Of a stretch of DNA of 7,491 nt, positions 1 to 5,920 are shown piece by piece. Numbering within the stretch: position 1 is the first letter of the stretch; the number at the start of each line of letters is the position of its first letter. The notes under the pieces are model-generated. The model had not been told where the DNA came from, searched no databases, and saw only the letters and a program-made list of their open reading frames with translations. The DNA is from an uncultured Collinsella sp. (lineage in GTDB: Bacteria > Actinomycetota > Coriobacteriia > Coriobacteriales > Coriobacteriaceae), in contig USFK01000067.1 of the NCBI GenBank assembly GCA_900553935.1, forward strand, positions 1-7,491, read 5' to 3'. The translations under genes were made by a program, and so were the position numbers.

Positions 1-636
1 TGGAGCAAGAAAGGTGAATGGAAGTCGCTTTGGCTGCAACTTTTGGCCGCTGACGGTGCCGCGCCCGCAAGCGCACCCGTCGCCGTCGCGCCCGCAGCTC
101 CCACTCCGGCTGTCCCTGCGATCGCGTTTATCGGCTACCAAAACTCGGGCAAGACCACGCTCGTCGAGAAGGTTATCGCCGAGCTCACCCGCCGCGGCCT
201 GCGCGTGGGTTCGCTCAAGCATCACGGGCATCACGGCTTTGATATCGACGTGCCCGCAAAGGACACCTGGCGCCATCACCAAGCCGGATCCAAGCACGTG
301 GGGCTCATCTGCGCCACGCGCTGGGCGGAGTACGCCGACACGCGCGAGGAGGACGAGATGCCCGCGCGCGAGCTGCTGTCGCGTTACAACGATGTCGACG
401 TGGTGATCATCGAGGGCTACAAGACCGAGGGCTTCGACAACATCGTGGTCGCGCGCTCCGGTGTCGACCGTCTGCGCGGCAAGAGCTCGCTCGACCTGGT
501 CGACGGTCACACGCTGGCCCTTGCCTGCAACGAAGCCCTGGCGCGTCAGGCCTTCGACGCCGGCTTTGCGACCCGAGCCATCAACATCAACGACGCCCGA
601 GCCATCTGCGACCTCATCCAAGACCATCTGGCCTAA
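1..636 (+). CDS. mobB: MobB-type molybdopterin-guanine dinucleotide biosynthesis GTPase, 5' end outside window
   Basis: This P-loop GTPase family acts with MobA when GMP is attached to molybdopterin to form the bis-MGD cofactor of molybdoenzymes. Counting from an in-frame TTG at 43, a Walker A motif GYQNSGKT lies at residues 31-38, followed by the MobB-typical KHHGHHGFDID segment, the DVPAKDTWRHHQAGS motif and a Walker-B-like VDVVIIEGYK strand. Together these identify the family with high confidence. The reading frame is open back to base 1 with no stop, and neither the TTG at 43 nor any codon before it has a convincing ribosome binding site. The GTPase domain is preceded by an Ala/Pro-rich stretch (about residues 5-26) that looks like an interdomain linker. 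I therefore infer that the gene starts upstream and that MobB is the C-terminal part of a fusion; MobA is the obvious partner but is not visible. The rest of the domain is intact and ends at TAA 634-636. Confidence 0.88.
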   Translation, partial: WSKKGEWKSLWLQLLAADGAAPASAPVAVAPAAPTPAVPAIAFIGYQNSGKTTLVEKVIAELTRRGLRVGSLKHHGHHGFDIDVPAKDTWRHHQAGSKHVGLICATRWAEYADTREEDEMPARELLSRYNDVDVVIIEGYKTEGFDNIVVARSGVDRLRGKSSLDLVDGHTLALACNEALARQAFDAGFATRAININDARAICDLIQDHLA

Positions 637-675
637 AACCTGCCAAAAAGGGACAGGTTTGTTTTGGCAGGTTTT
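635..675 (+). terminator. Palindromic repeat variant acting as mobB terminator
   Basis: Perfect 14-bp inverted repeat AAAACCTGCCAAAA (635-648) and TTTTGGCAGGTTTT (662-675) with a 13-nt loop. It starts inside the mobB stop codon and ends in TTTT, with A's on the other side, so it could terminate in both directions. The loop region (AGGGACAGG) resembles the core of the repeats at 695, 1408, 5878 and 7450, but the arm sequence is different, so it looks like a divergent member of the same family. Confidence 0.7.
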
Positions 676-694
676 ATCTGGGCAAACGCCATTT

Positions 695-731
695 CCACCA
701 CAAAGGGGCCAGGCACCTTTGTGGTGGTTTT
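695..731 (+). repeat. Intergenic palindromic repeat, copy with CCACCAC stem
   Basis: Perfect 12-bp inverted repeat CCACCACAAAGG (695-706) and CCTTTGTGGTGG (716-727) around the 9-nt loop GGCCAGGCA, followed by TTTT. The same loop recurs at 1424-1432 and 7464-7472, and with one base change at 5892-5900. This copy sits 20 nt beyond the mobB hairpin, so it could serve as a second terminator. It ends just before the promoter of the next gene. Confidence 0.8.
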
Positions 732-744
732 GATCAAAGAGCCT

Positions 745-774
745 TTGACTTAAACCTACCTCGAGGTGTAATAA
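745..774 (+). promoter_or_regulatory. Sigma-70-like promoter of the histidine phosphatase gene, palindrome in spacer
   Basis: A TTGACT -35 box (745-750) and a TAATAA -10 box (769-774) are separated by 18 bp. The spacer contains the perfect 10-bp palindrome ACCTCGAGGT (758-767). An operator lying between -35 and -10 with a slightly long spacer is the arrangement known for MerR-family activators; whether one acts here is inference. The Shine-Dalgarno GGAGG (798-802) and ATG at 807 follow, giving a leader of roughly 25 nt. Confidence 0.5.
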
Positions 775-806
775 TCGCTGAAAACGATTGCGATCACGGA
801 GGCCTC

Positions 807-1391
807 ATGTCAAAACTGTACTTTATGCGTCACGGTCAAACGCTCTTTAACTTGCTTCGTCGCAAGCAGGGCTGGTGTGACTCGCCGCTTACCGAGCTGG
901 GAATCGAGCAGGCTAAAACTGTCGGTGCGACCCTGCGAGGGCGTGGCCTTACGTTTGACCATGCGTACAGTTCGACGTCCGAGCGTGCGTGCGACACGCT
1001 TGAACTTGCGTTTCCCGGTCAGCCTTACGAGCGCGTCAAGGGCCTTAAGGAGTGGAACTTTGGCAAGTTTGAGGGCGCGAGCGAGGATTTGAATCCGCGC
1101 CTGCCGTACGGCGATTTTTACAAGCAGTATGACGGCGAGGGCGAAGACGAGTTTCGCGAGCGCATCATGGCGACCATCACCGAGCTCATGCAGCGCCCTG
1201 GACATGAGAGCGTGTTGTGCATGAGCCATGGCGCCGCAGCGGCTCAGGTCATGCGCGGCGTGGGCGTGGAACCGCTCAAGATGAAGAACCGTATCGGCAA
1301 CTGCTGTGTACTCGAGCTCGACTTTGATCCCTCTACTAGCACATTCACTCTCGCAGATTTGTACAACCCCTACGGCACCCCGCGCGAGTAG
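807..1391 (+). CDS. Histidine phosphatase family (phosphoglycerate-mutase-like) protein
   Basis: A 194-residue cytosolic enzyme of the histidine phosphatase superfamily, which removes phosphate through a phospho-histidine intermediate. The family signature RHG is at residues 8-10 (nucleophile H9), within LYFMRHGQTLFN. The second arginine is R60 in SSTSERA, the acid/base candidate is E82 in LKEWNFGKFEG, and the second catalytic histidine is H141 in MSHGAAAA, so the full active-site set is present. Length and the short insertion between E82 and H141 fit a small broad-specificity phosphatase or dPGM-like protein (the GpmB/CobC group) rather than a glycolytic mutase, but the substrate cannot be read from the sequence. 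The start is supported by GGAGG four bases upstream. The gene appears monocistronic, between its own promoter and a palindromic repeat 16 nt after the TAG stop. Nothing ties it to the beta-glucoside genes downstream. Confidence 0.92.
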   Translation: MSKLYFMRHGQTLFNLLRRKQGWCDSPLTELGIEQAKTVGATLRGRGLTFDHAYSSTSERACDTLELAFPGQPYERVKGLKEWNFGKFEGASEDLNPRLPYGDFYKQYDGEGEDEFRERIMATITELMQRPGHESVLCMSHGAAAAQVMRGVGVEPLKMKNRIGNCCVLELDFDPSTSTFTLADLYNPYGTPRE

Positions 1392-1407
1392 CATCGGGGC
1401 ATCAGCC

Positions 1408-1448
1408 AAAACCACTGCAAAGGGGCCAGGCACCTTTGCGGTGGTTTT
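1408..1448 (+). terminator. Palindromic repeat copy ending the phosphatase gene
   Basis: Inverted repeat AAAACCACTGCAAAGG (1408-1423) and CCTTTGCGGTGGTTTT (1433-1448) with loop GGCCAGGCA (1424-1432). All 16 positions pair if T1416 and G1440 form a G-U wobble. Compared with the 695 copy, stem bases changed on both sides (CCACCAC to CCACTGC, GTGGTGG to GCGGTGG), keeping the pairing. The terminal TTTT and position right after the stop suggest an intrinsic terminator. Confidence 0.75.
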
Positions 1449-1500
1449 GCCGTTTACGGGCGATTTCCTACCGTTCGGCGGACTTTCGCGCCAATGGGGC

Positions 1501-1530
1501 TTACGCCGCATGCAAGTTTCATCCTACAAT
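1501..1530 (+). promoter_or_regulatory. Possible promoter of the beta-glucoside locus
   Basis: TACAAT (1525-1530) is a good -10 box. The best -35 match at the right distance is the weak TTACGC (1501-1506), with an 18-bp spacer. Transcription from it would start near 1537, a few bases before the RAT-like stem at 1545, which is the expected geometry for an antiterminated leader. The weak -35 keeps confidence low. Confidence 0.35.
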
Positions 1531-1544
1531 CGCCCACGTGCTCA

Positions 1545-1576
1545 CAAGTTTGTTACTCCTCGGGAGGCATCACTTG
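1545..1576 (+). promoter_or_regulatory. RAT-like RNA antiterminator site for a BglG/LicT protein
   Basis: The transcript can fold into a lower stem CAAGT (1545-1549)/ACTTG (1572-1576) and an upper stem CTCC (1556-1559)/GGAG (1563-1566) with loop TCG. Between them is an asymmetric internal loop whose GTTA (1552-1555) and GCA (1567-1569) strands match the internal loop of known LicT/BglG targets (GTTACTG...CAGGCA). The short middle U-A stem of the classical site is not conserved here (TT against TC). It lies directly upstream of a gene for a protein of exactly the family that binds such sites, and overlaps a terminator, as expected of a RAT. Confidence 0.65.
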
Positions 1577-1638
1577 CGCATAATAGAAGACGAGGAATAT
1601 CGCCCCGTCGTCTAGCGCCGATGTCCGAGGAGTTTTTT
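1555..1638 (+). terminator. Leader terminator overlapping the RAT and the bglG ribosome binding site
   Basis: ACTCCTCGG (1555-1563) pairs perfectly with CCGAGGAGT (1625-1633), and six T's follow at 1633-1638. The stem continues inward with 1567-1571/1620-1624 (one G-U), 1576-1579/1615-1618 and 1588-1593/1608-1613, giving one long interrupted hairpin. Its 5' arm uses the bases that form the RAT upper stem, so the two folds exclude each other. The 3' arm contains the Shine-Dalgarno GAGGAG (1627-1632) of the next gene, so the closed form would block translation as well as end transcription. Confidence 0.6.
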
Positions 1639-1639
1639 C

Positions 1640-2485
1640 ATGCTCATTTTAAAGAAGATCAACAATAACGTTGCTCTTGCCGCCAGCGATGACGGCCGAG
1701 AGGTTGTTGTCTTTGGCAAGGGCATCGGTTTTCACGAGATGCCCTACGAGCTTGCCGATGAGTCCCTTATCCAGCGCAAATTCTATAACGTTCCCGAGAG
1801 CCTGCAGGATATGGTGGGCACCCTTCCCGACGACGTCCTGCTCGCCGCGAGCGACATTGCCTGCTTCGCGTCGCAGCAGCTTGGCTGCAAGCTATCCGGT
1901 GGCCTGCCCTTTATCCTGGCTGATCACCTGCAGTTTGCCGTCCAGCGCGACGACGACCAGCTCAGCGCTCCCAACCCGCTCGAGCACGAGGTAGCCTTCA
2001 TCTACCCGCGCGAGCTCGAGATCGGCCAGGCCGCGCTCGCCATCGTGCAAAAGCACACCGGCGCCAAGCTGGGTCAGAACGAGGCCACGAGCATCGCGCT
2101 CCACATCGTTAACGCCGAGGTCGATGGCATGGGCCGCGCCAAGGACATGGACTTCATCATGAAGAGCACCCGCGTGCTCGACGAGGTGACCCATTCCGTG
2201 GAAAAGCAGCTTGGCTGCTCGCTCGACACGGCGTCGTACTGCTACATTCGCTTTCTTGCGCACCTGCGCTTTTTGGTTCGCCGCCTCTGCAAGGGTAAGT
2301 GCACGCAGACCGAGAACTCCTCGCTGTTTATGCAGGCCGCCCGCGATTTTCCCGAGGCCTACCAGTGCGCATACGCCATCAACCGCGTGTTCGAGAAAGA
2401 GTTCAAGCAGAGCTGCTCGGACGAGGAACTCTTGTATCTGATGATGCATATCAACCGTCTGCGATCGGCTTCGCAGACCGAGTGA
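1640..2485 (+). CDS. bglG: BglG/LicT-family transcriptional antiterminator
   Basis: A 281-residue RNA-binding antiterminator of the usual family length. Residues 1-58 form the CAT RNA-binding domain (KKINNNVALA and GKGIGF motifs). PRD1 spans about 65-170 and PRD2 about 172-281. All four regulatory PRD histidines are present: H96 (ADHL) and H155 (ALHI) in PRD1, H208 (AHLRF) and H270 (MHINRL) in PRD2. In this family EIIB phosphorylates PRD1 to inactivate the protein without substrate, and HPr phosphorylation of PRD2 activates it. The start is set by GAGGAG seven bases upstream of ATG 1640. The RAT-like site and overlapping terminator lie immediately upstream of its own gene, implying autoregulation, and the permease gene follows 118 nt downstream. 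The order antiterminator-permease-hydrolase is that of E. coli bglGFB, which is why I use that symbol at family level; licT would serve equally. Confidence 0.93.
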   Translation: MLILKKINNNVALAASDDGREVVVFGKGIGFHEMPYELADESLIQRKFYNVPESLQDMVGTLPDDVLLAASDIACFASQQLGCKLSGGLPFILADHLQFAVQRDDDQLSAPNPLEHEVAFIYPRELEIGQAALAIVQKHTGAKLGQNEATSIALHIVNAEVDGMGRAKDMDFIMKSTRVLDEVTHSVEKQLGCSLDTASYCYIRFLAHLRFLVRRLCKGKCTQTENSSLFMQAARDFPEAYQCAYAINRVFEKEFKQSCSDEELLYLMMHINRLRSASQTE

Positions 2486-2528
2486 GTAAAGCCGCCAGCC
2501 CGGCGGCAATCGCAACAATTCTTTTTGG

Positions 2529-2574
2529 TTTCTAACTGCGGGCAAGGTACCGGCTCGCGGTAGGGGATATTTTT
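2529..2574 (+). promoter_or_regulatory. Hairpin with T-tract in the bglG-bglF gap
   Basis: CTGCGGGC (2536-2543) pairs with GCTCGCGG (2553-2560) with two G-U pairs, around loop 2544-2552. With A2535 bulged, the stem extends to 2529-2534/2561-2566, mostly by G-U pairs, and a T-rich tract (2568-2574) follows. This could attenuate transcription into the permease gene. A separate GC-rich hairpin, GCCGCC (2491-2496)/GGCGGC (2502-2507), lies just after the bglG stop but has no adjacent T-run. The gap shows no clear promoter, so bglG and the permease are probably co-transcribed. Confidence 0.35.
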
Positions 2575-2603
2575 GTCGAAATTTGGAAAAGAGAGGACAG
2601 ATC

Positions 2604-4043
2604 ATGGCAGGTAAATACGACGATCTTGCTTCCCAGATCGTAGAGCTGGTTGGCGGTAAGTCCAACGTCAAGTGCGTGGCGCACTGCATTACCCGCGTTC
2701 GTTTTAAGCTCAAGGACGAGTCGAAGGCCAACGACGAGGCAATCTCTCAGCTGCCCAACGTCATCAAGGTCATGCGCGCCAACGGCCAGTACCAGGTTGT
2801 TGTGGGCAACATCGTCGAGGACGTCTACGATGCCGTCCTCAAGGCCGGCGGTTTTAGCGACGGCGGCGCCGTCGACGCCGATGACGACGAGGCCGCTCCC
2901 AAGAGCGCTACCGATGTGATCATCGACCTCATCTCGGGCATCTTCGCCCCCATGCTCGGCACCTTCGCCGCCGCCGGTATCATGAAGGGCCTGCTGGCGC
3001 TCGCTACCTTCCTGGTCCCGAGCTTTGCCAACGACGGCGCCTATACGCTGCTCTACACCGTCGCCGACGGCATGTTCTACTTCCTGCCCGTGGTGCTTGG
3101 CTACACCGCGGCCAAGAAGTTCAAGATGAGCGAGTTCAACGGCATGGCCATCGCCTTTGCTCTGGTGTACCCCACCATGGTTGCCCTGACCTCGGGCGAG
3201 GTTGTCGGCTCCGTCGAGCTCGGCTTTGCCGGTACCTTCTCTTGGTACACCACGTTCCTGGGCCTGCCGCTCATCATGCCTGCCTCGGGTTACACCAGCT
3301 CCGTTATCCCCATCCTTCTCATGGTCTGGTTTGGCTCGACCCTCGAGCACTGGGTTAAGAAGTGGATGCCCGCTTCTATGAAGATGTTCTTCACCCCGCT
3401 GATCGTCGTCACTGTCACCGTCACCCTTGGCTACCTGGTCATTGGCCCCATCGCCACGCTCATCACCAACCTGCTCGGTGAGTTCTTCGCACTGCTGTTT
3501 GGCCTGCCCATGATCGGCTCCCTCTTGGGCTGCACCCTCGTCGGTGCCTTCTGGATGTGCCTGGTCATCTTTGGCTTCCACTGGTCGCTCGTGCCCATCG
3601 CGCTGGTCAACCTGTCCACTCTGGGCCACGACTACATCCTGGGCTCCGTTATCGCCCACTCCTTCTCGCTGGGCGCCGTGCTCTTTGCCATGTATCTCAA
3701 GAACAAGGACGAGAAGTTCCGCGGCATCGCGCTGCCGGCCATGATCTCCGCCTTCTTCTTTGGCGTCACCGAGCCCGCTATCTACGGTGTCGCCCTGCCC
3801 GATAAGAAGGCCTTCATCAACGCCAGCATCGGTTCTGCCGTGGGCGGCCTCATCATCGGTATCTCCGGCGCCGTGGTGTACATGTCCGGTGGTCTGGGCG
3901 TCTTCAACTGGCTGTCCTTCATCGATCCCTCCGGTGTTAACGGCATCAACCACATGATCTGGGCTATCGTTGCCTCGCTCGTGGGTGCCGCCGTGGGCTT
4001 TGCGATCGAGTTTGCCACCTACAAGCCCGAGGCTGCCAAGTAG
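2604..4043 (+). CDS. bglF: PTS beta-glucoside permease, EIIBC, without a IIA domain
   Basis: A membrane permease that imports and phosphorylates beta-glucosides, 479 residues from ATG 2604. That start is preferred to the TTG at 2583 because the Shine-Dalgarno AGAGGA (2592-2597) sits six bases before it. The EIIB domain (about 1-90) has the phosphorylated cysteine C28 in HCITRVRFKLKDESKA, very close to E. coli BglF. An acidic, Asp-rich linker (about 90-105) leads to the EIIC domain with multiple hydrophobic segments (about 105-470), including H326 in FGFHWSLVP and E390 in FFFGVTEPAIYG, the conserved sugar-binding motifs. BglF of E. coli continues into a C-terminal IIA domain; this protein stops after EIIC, so a Crr-like IIA must be supplied in trans. 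It should also phosphorylate the BglG-type protein encoded upstream. Sugar specificity is inferred from similarity to BglF and from the neighbouring GH1 gene. Confidence 0.92.
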   Translation: MAGKYDDLASQIVELVGGKSNVKCVAHCITRVRFKLKDESKANDEAISQLPNVIKVMRANGQYQVVVGNIVEDVYDAVLKAGGFSDGGAVDADDDEAAPKSATDVIIDLISGIFAPMLGTFAAAGIMKGLLALATFLVPSFANDGAYTLLYTVADGMFYFLPVVLGYTAAKKFKMSEFNGMAIAFALVYPTMVALTSGEVVGSVELGFAGTFSWYTTFLGLPLIMPASGYTSSVIPILLMVWFGSTLEHWVKKWMPASMKMFFTPLIVVTVTVTLGYLVIGPIATLITNLLGEFFALLFGLPMIGSLLGCTLVGAFWMCLVIFGFHWSLVPIALVNLSTLGHDYILGSVIAHSFSLGAVLFAMYLKNKDEKFRGIALPAMISAFFFGVTEPAIYGVALPDKKAFINASIGSAVGGLIIGISGAVVYMSGGLGVFNWLSFIDPSGVNGINHMIWAIVASLVGAAVGFAIEFATYKPEAAK

Positions 4044-4067
4044 CCCAAACGACAAAGACTCGGTACC

Positions 4068-4099
4068 AAGCCGGCGGGGGAGCGCCCCGCCGGCTTTTT
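4068..4099 (+). terminator. Intrinsic terminator after the permease gene
   Basis: Perfect 12-bp GC-rich stem AAGCCGGCGGGG (4068-4079) and CCCCGCCGGCTT (4085-4096), loop GAGCG, then five T's (4095-4099). It lies 25 nt after the permease stop and should end most transcripts of the bglG-bglF unit before the GH1 gene. It is unrelated to the palindromic repeats that end other genes here. Confidence 0.92.
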
Positions 4100-4141
4100 C
4101 CAAATGGACGAGGGGTCCCGCACAGGCGTCGATAGAGGCCT

Positions 4142-4303
4142 CGCCACGAAACTGGCCTATCTACTACCTTTTAACGGTAGTGGCCAACCATACGGCGGTT
4201 TACCAAAAATCGCCAAGCCGTCTACCTGCGGTTTTATTTTTGGCAATTGCGGTGTGGTCAGGGGTTTGCGGTAAAAAGTAGTAGATAGGCCGGTTTCGTG
4301 GCG
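4142..4303. repeat. 162-bp MITE-like inverted repeat element
   Basis: Arms 4142-4176 and 4269-4303 are inverted copies matching at 32 of 35 positions, including the exact 14-mer GGCCTATCTACTAC (4154-4167) and its complement (4278-4291). The interior is also roughly self-complementary (ACCA..A and CCAAAAAT recur inverted), so the whole element could fold into one long imperfect hairpin. Outside it, CCCGCACAGG (4117-4126) and CCTGCGCGGG (4310-4319) pair with one G-U, extending the symmetry. It has no coding capacity and I see no clear target-site duplication. It accounts for much of the 358-nt gene-free gap at 4044-4401. Confidence 0.75.
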
Positions 4304-4344
4304 GCGGTTCCTGCGCGGGCCTCGCTCCGGACGCAAATTTCCCT

Positions 4345-4367
4345 GCGGACGCCGCTTCGACGTCCGC
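4345..4367 (+). other. GC-rich hairpin in the GH1 gene leader
   Basis: GCGGACG (4345-4351) and CGTCCGC (4361-4367) form a perfect 7-bp stem with a 9-nt loop, 34 nt before the GH1 start. No T-run follows, so it is not a terminator. I find no RAT-like GTTA/GCA motif and no convincing -10/-35 pair between 4304 and 4401, so how the GH1 gene is transcribed stays open. Confidence 0.35.
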
Positions 4368-4401
4368 GCAACCACCCCCAACACGTACGAAAGGAGCCAA
4401 C

Positions 4402-5850
4402 ATGGCTTTTCCCGATGGATTTCTGTGGGGCGGCGCCACTGCCGCCAATCAGTGCGAAGGTGGATACAACGAGGATGGCAAGGGCCTCGGCGTTCCCGAC
4501 ATCATGACGGGCGGCACGGTCTCCGAGCCGCGCCACATCACCGACGGCATTCTGCCCCAGTACCACTATCCCAGCCACGAGGCCGTGGATATGTACCATC
4601 ATTATCTTGACGACATCAAGCTCTTTGGCGAGATGGGCTTTAAGTGCTACCGCATGTCCATCAACTGGAGCCGCATCTTCCCCAACGGCGATGAGGCCGA
4701 GCCCAACCAGGCCGGCATCGAGTTCTACCGCCGCGTGTTCCAGGCCTGTCAGGAGCAGGGCATCGAACCCATGGTCACCCTCAGCCACTACGAGCTGCCC
4801 TATGGCCTGTCCAAAAACTACGGCGGCTGGAAGAACCCCAAGCTCATCGATTTCTATCTCAACTACGCCCGTACCGTCATGACCGAGTACAAGGGGCTGG
4901 TGCGCTACTGGCTCACCTTTAACGAAATCAATTGCCTGCTCATGGGCGGCTTTGGCGGCGTGATGGGCGGCGGCATGGTGCCCGAGGCAACTGACACGCC
5001 CATGACCTTTGGCAATTGCGAATGGGATGATCCGCAGGCGCGCTTCGATGCCCTGCACCATCAGTTCCTGGCGAGCGCCAAGTGCGTCTCCATGGGCCAT
5101 CAGATCGACCCACAGAACAATATCGGCTGCATGATCGCCGGCAACGCTTGCTATCCGCACACGTGCAACCCGGCAGACGTTCTGGCCGCACAAAAGCAGC
5201 AGCGCGAGATGAACTTCTACTGCGGCGACGTGCAGGTGCGCGGTGCGTATCCCTCGTGGGCGCCCAGCGTGTGGCTCCGCGAAGGCGTGCACGTGGAGGT
5301 TTCGCCCGAGGACGCCGCCACGCTGGCCGCCGGCAAGGTCGACTTCTACAGCTTTAGCTACTACATGAGCGCCACCGCCACGGCCGACCCGGTGCTGCTG
5401 GAGCAAGGCAACATTTTTGGTGGCGCCGGCAACGAGTATCTCAAGAAGAGCGATTGGGGTTGGGCGATCGACCCCGAGGGCCTGCGCTACTACCTGGAGG
5501 AGGTCTACGACCGCTACCAGGTGCCGCTGATGATTGTCGAGAACGGCCTGGGCGCGGTGGACGAGGTCGAGGCGGACGGTTCGATTCACGACAGCTACCG
5601 CATCGATTACCTGCGCGAGCATATCAAGCAGATGGAGATTGCCATCGAGGACGGCGTGGACCTGATGGGCTACACCATGTGGGGCTGCATCGATTTGGTG
5701 AGCGCCTCGACCGGCGAGATGAAGAAGCGTTACGGCTTCATTTACGTCGACAAGGACAACGACGGCAACGGCACGCTCGCCCGCAGCCGCAAGGACAGCT
5801 TCTTCTGGTACAAGAAGGTCATCGAGTCCAACGGCGCCGACCTGGCCTAG
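4402..5850 (+). CDS. bglB: GH1 6-phospho-beta-glucosidase
   Basis: A 482-residue cytosolic glycoside hydrolase family 1 enzyme, full length for the family, that hydrolyses 6-phospho-beta-glucosides made by the PTS into glucose 6-phosphate and an aglycone or sugar. The N-terminal signature FPDGFLWGGATAANQCEG is at residues 3-20. The acid/base is E175 in LTFNEIN and the nucleophile E380 in IVENGLG. The phosphate-binding segment SASTGEMKKRYGFIYVD supplies S434, K442 and Y444. Residue 435 is Ala, where 6-phospho-beta-galactosidases such as LacG carry Trp, which favours glucoside specificity. AAGGAG five bases before ATG 4402 fixes the start. The substrate producer is the permease upstream, but a strong terminator and a MITE-like element separate them, so this gene probably has its own promoter. 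A palindromic repeat ends it 27 nt after the stop. The symbol is family-level; ascB, bglA or bglH are alternatives. Confidence 0.94.
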   Translation: MAFPDGFLWGGATAANQCEGGYNEDGKGLGVPDIMTGGTVSEPRHITDGILPQYHYPSHEAVDMYHHYLDDIKLFGEMGFKCYRMSINWSRIFPNGDEAEPNQAGIEFYRRVFQACQEQGIEPMVTLSHYELPYGLSKNYGGWKNPKLIDFYLNYARTVMTEYKGLVRYWLTFNEINCLLMGGFGGVMGGGMVPEATDTPMTFGNCEWDDPQARFDALHHQFLASAKCVSMGHQIDPQNNIGCMIAGNACYPHTCNPADVLAAQKQQREMNFYCGDVQVRGAYPSWAPSVWLREGVHVEVSPEDAATLAAGKVDFYSFSYYMSATATADPVLLEQGNIFGGAGNEYLKKSDWGWAIDPEGLRYYLEEVYDRYQVPLMIVENGLGAVDEVEADGSIHDSYRIDYLREHIKQMEIAIEDGVDLMGYTMWGCIDLVSASTGEMKKRYGFIYVDKDNDGNGTLARSRKDSFFWYKKVIESNGADLA

Positions 5851-5877
5851 CCAAGTCTCAACCAGCGTAAACGTCGC

Positions 5878-5918
5878 AACCACCACAAAGGGGTCAGGCA
5901 CCTTTGTGGTGGTTTTTT
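5878..5918 (+). terminator. Palindromic repeat copy acting as GH1 gene terminator
   Basis: Perfect 14-bp inverted repeat AACCACCACAAAGG (5878-5891) and CCTTTGTGGTGGTT (5901-5914), loop GGTCAGGCA (one base different from the other copies), and six T's at 5913-5918. This is the copy that looks most like a standard intrinsic terminator and the only one visible after this gene. Confidence 0.82.
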
Positions 5919-5920
5919 CT

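Noticed and set aside
779..792. Catabolite-responsive-element-like sequence TGAAAACGATTGCG
   Set aside because: It matches only the left half of the cre consensus well and lies before a phosphatase gene with no sugar link; the match is too weak to claim.
810..1511. 233-residue minus-strand reading frame opposite the phosphatase gene
   Set aside because: It overlaps the gene and the palindromic repeat and has no domain signature; the + strand has the full histidine phosphatase active site.
1306..1668. 120-residue + strand reading frame spanning the phosphatase end, repeat and bglG leader
   Set aside because: It reads through the palindromic repeat and the RAT/terminator region, has no recognisable domain and is explained by structured non-coding sequence.
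2532..4103. 523-residue minus-strand reading frame opposite the permease gene
   Set aside because: Its product is rich in Asp, Gly, His and Glu with no fold-like pattern, as expected for the complement of membrane-protein codons; the + strand gene is unambiguous.
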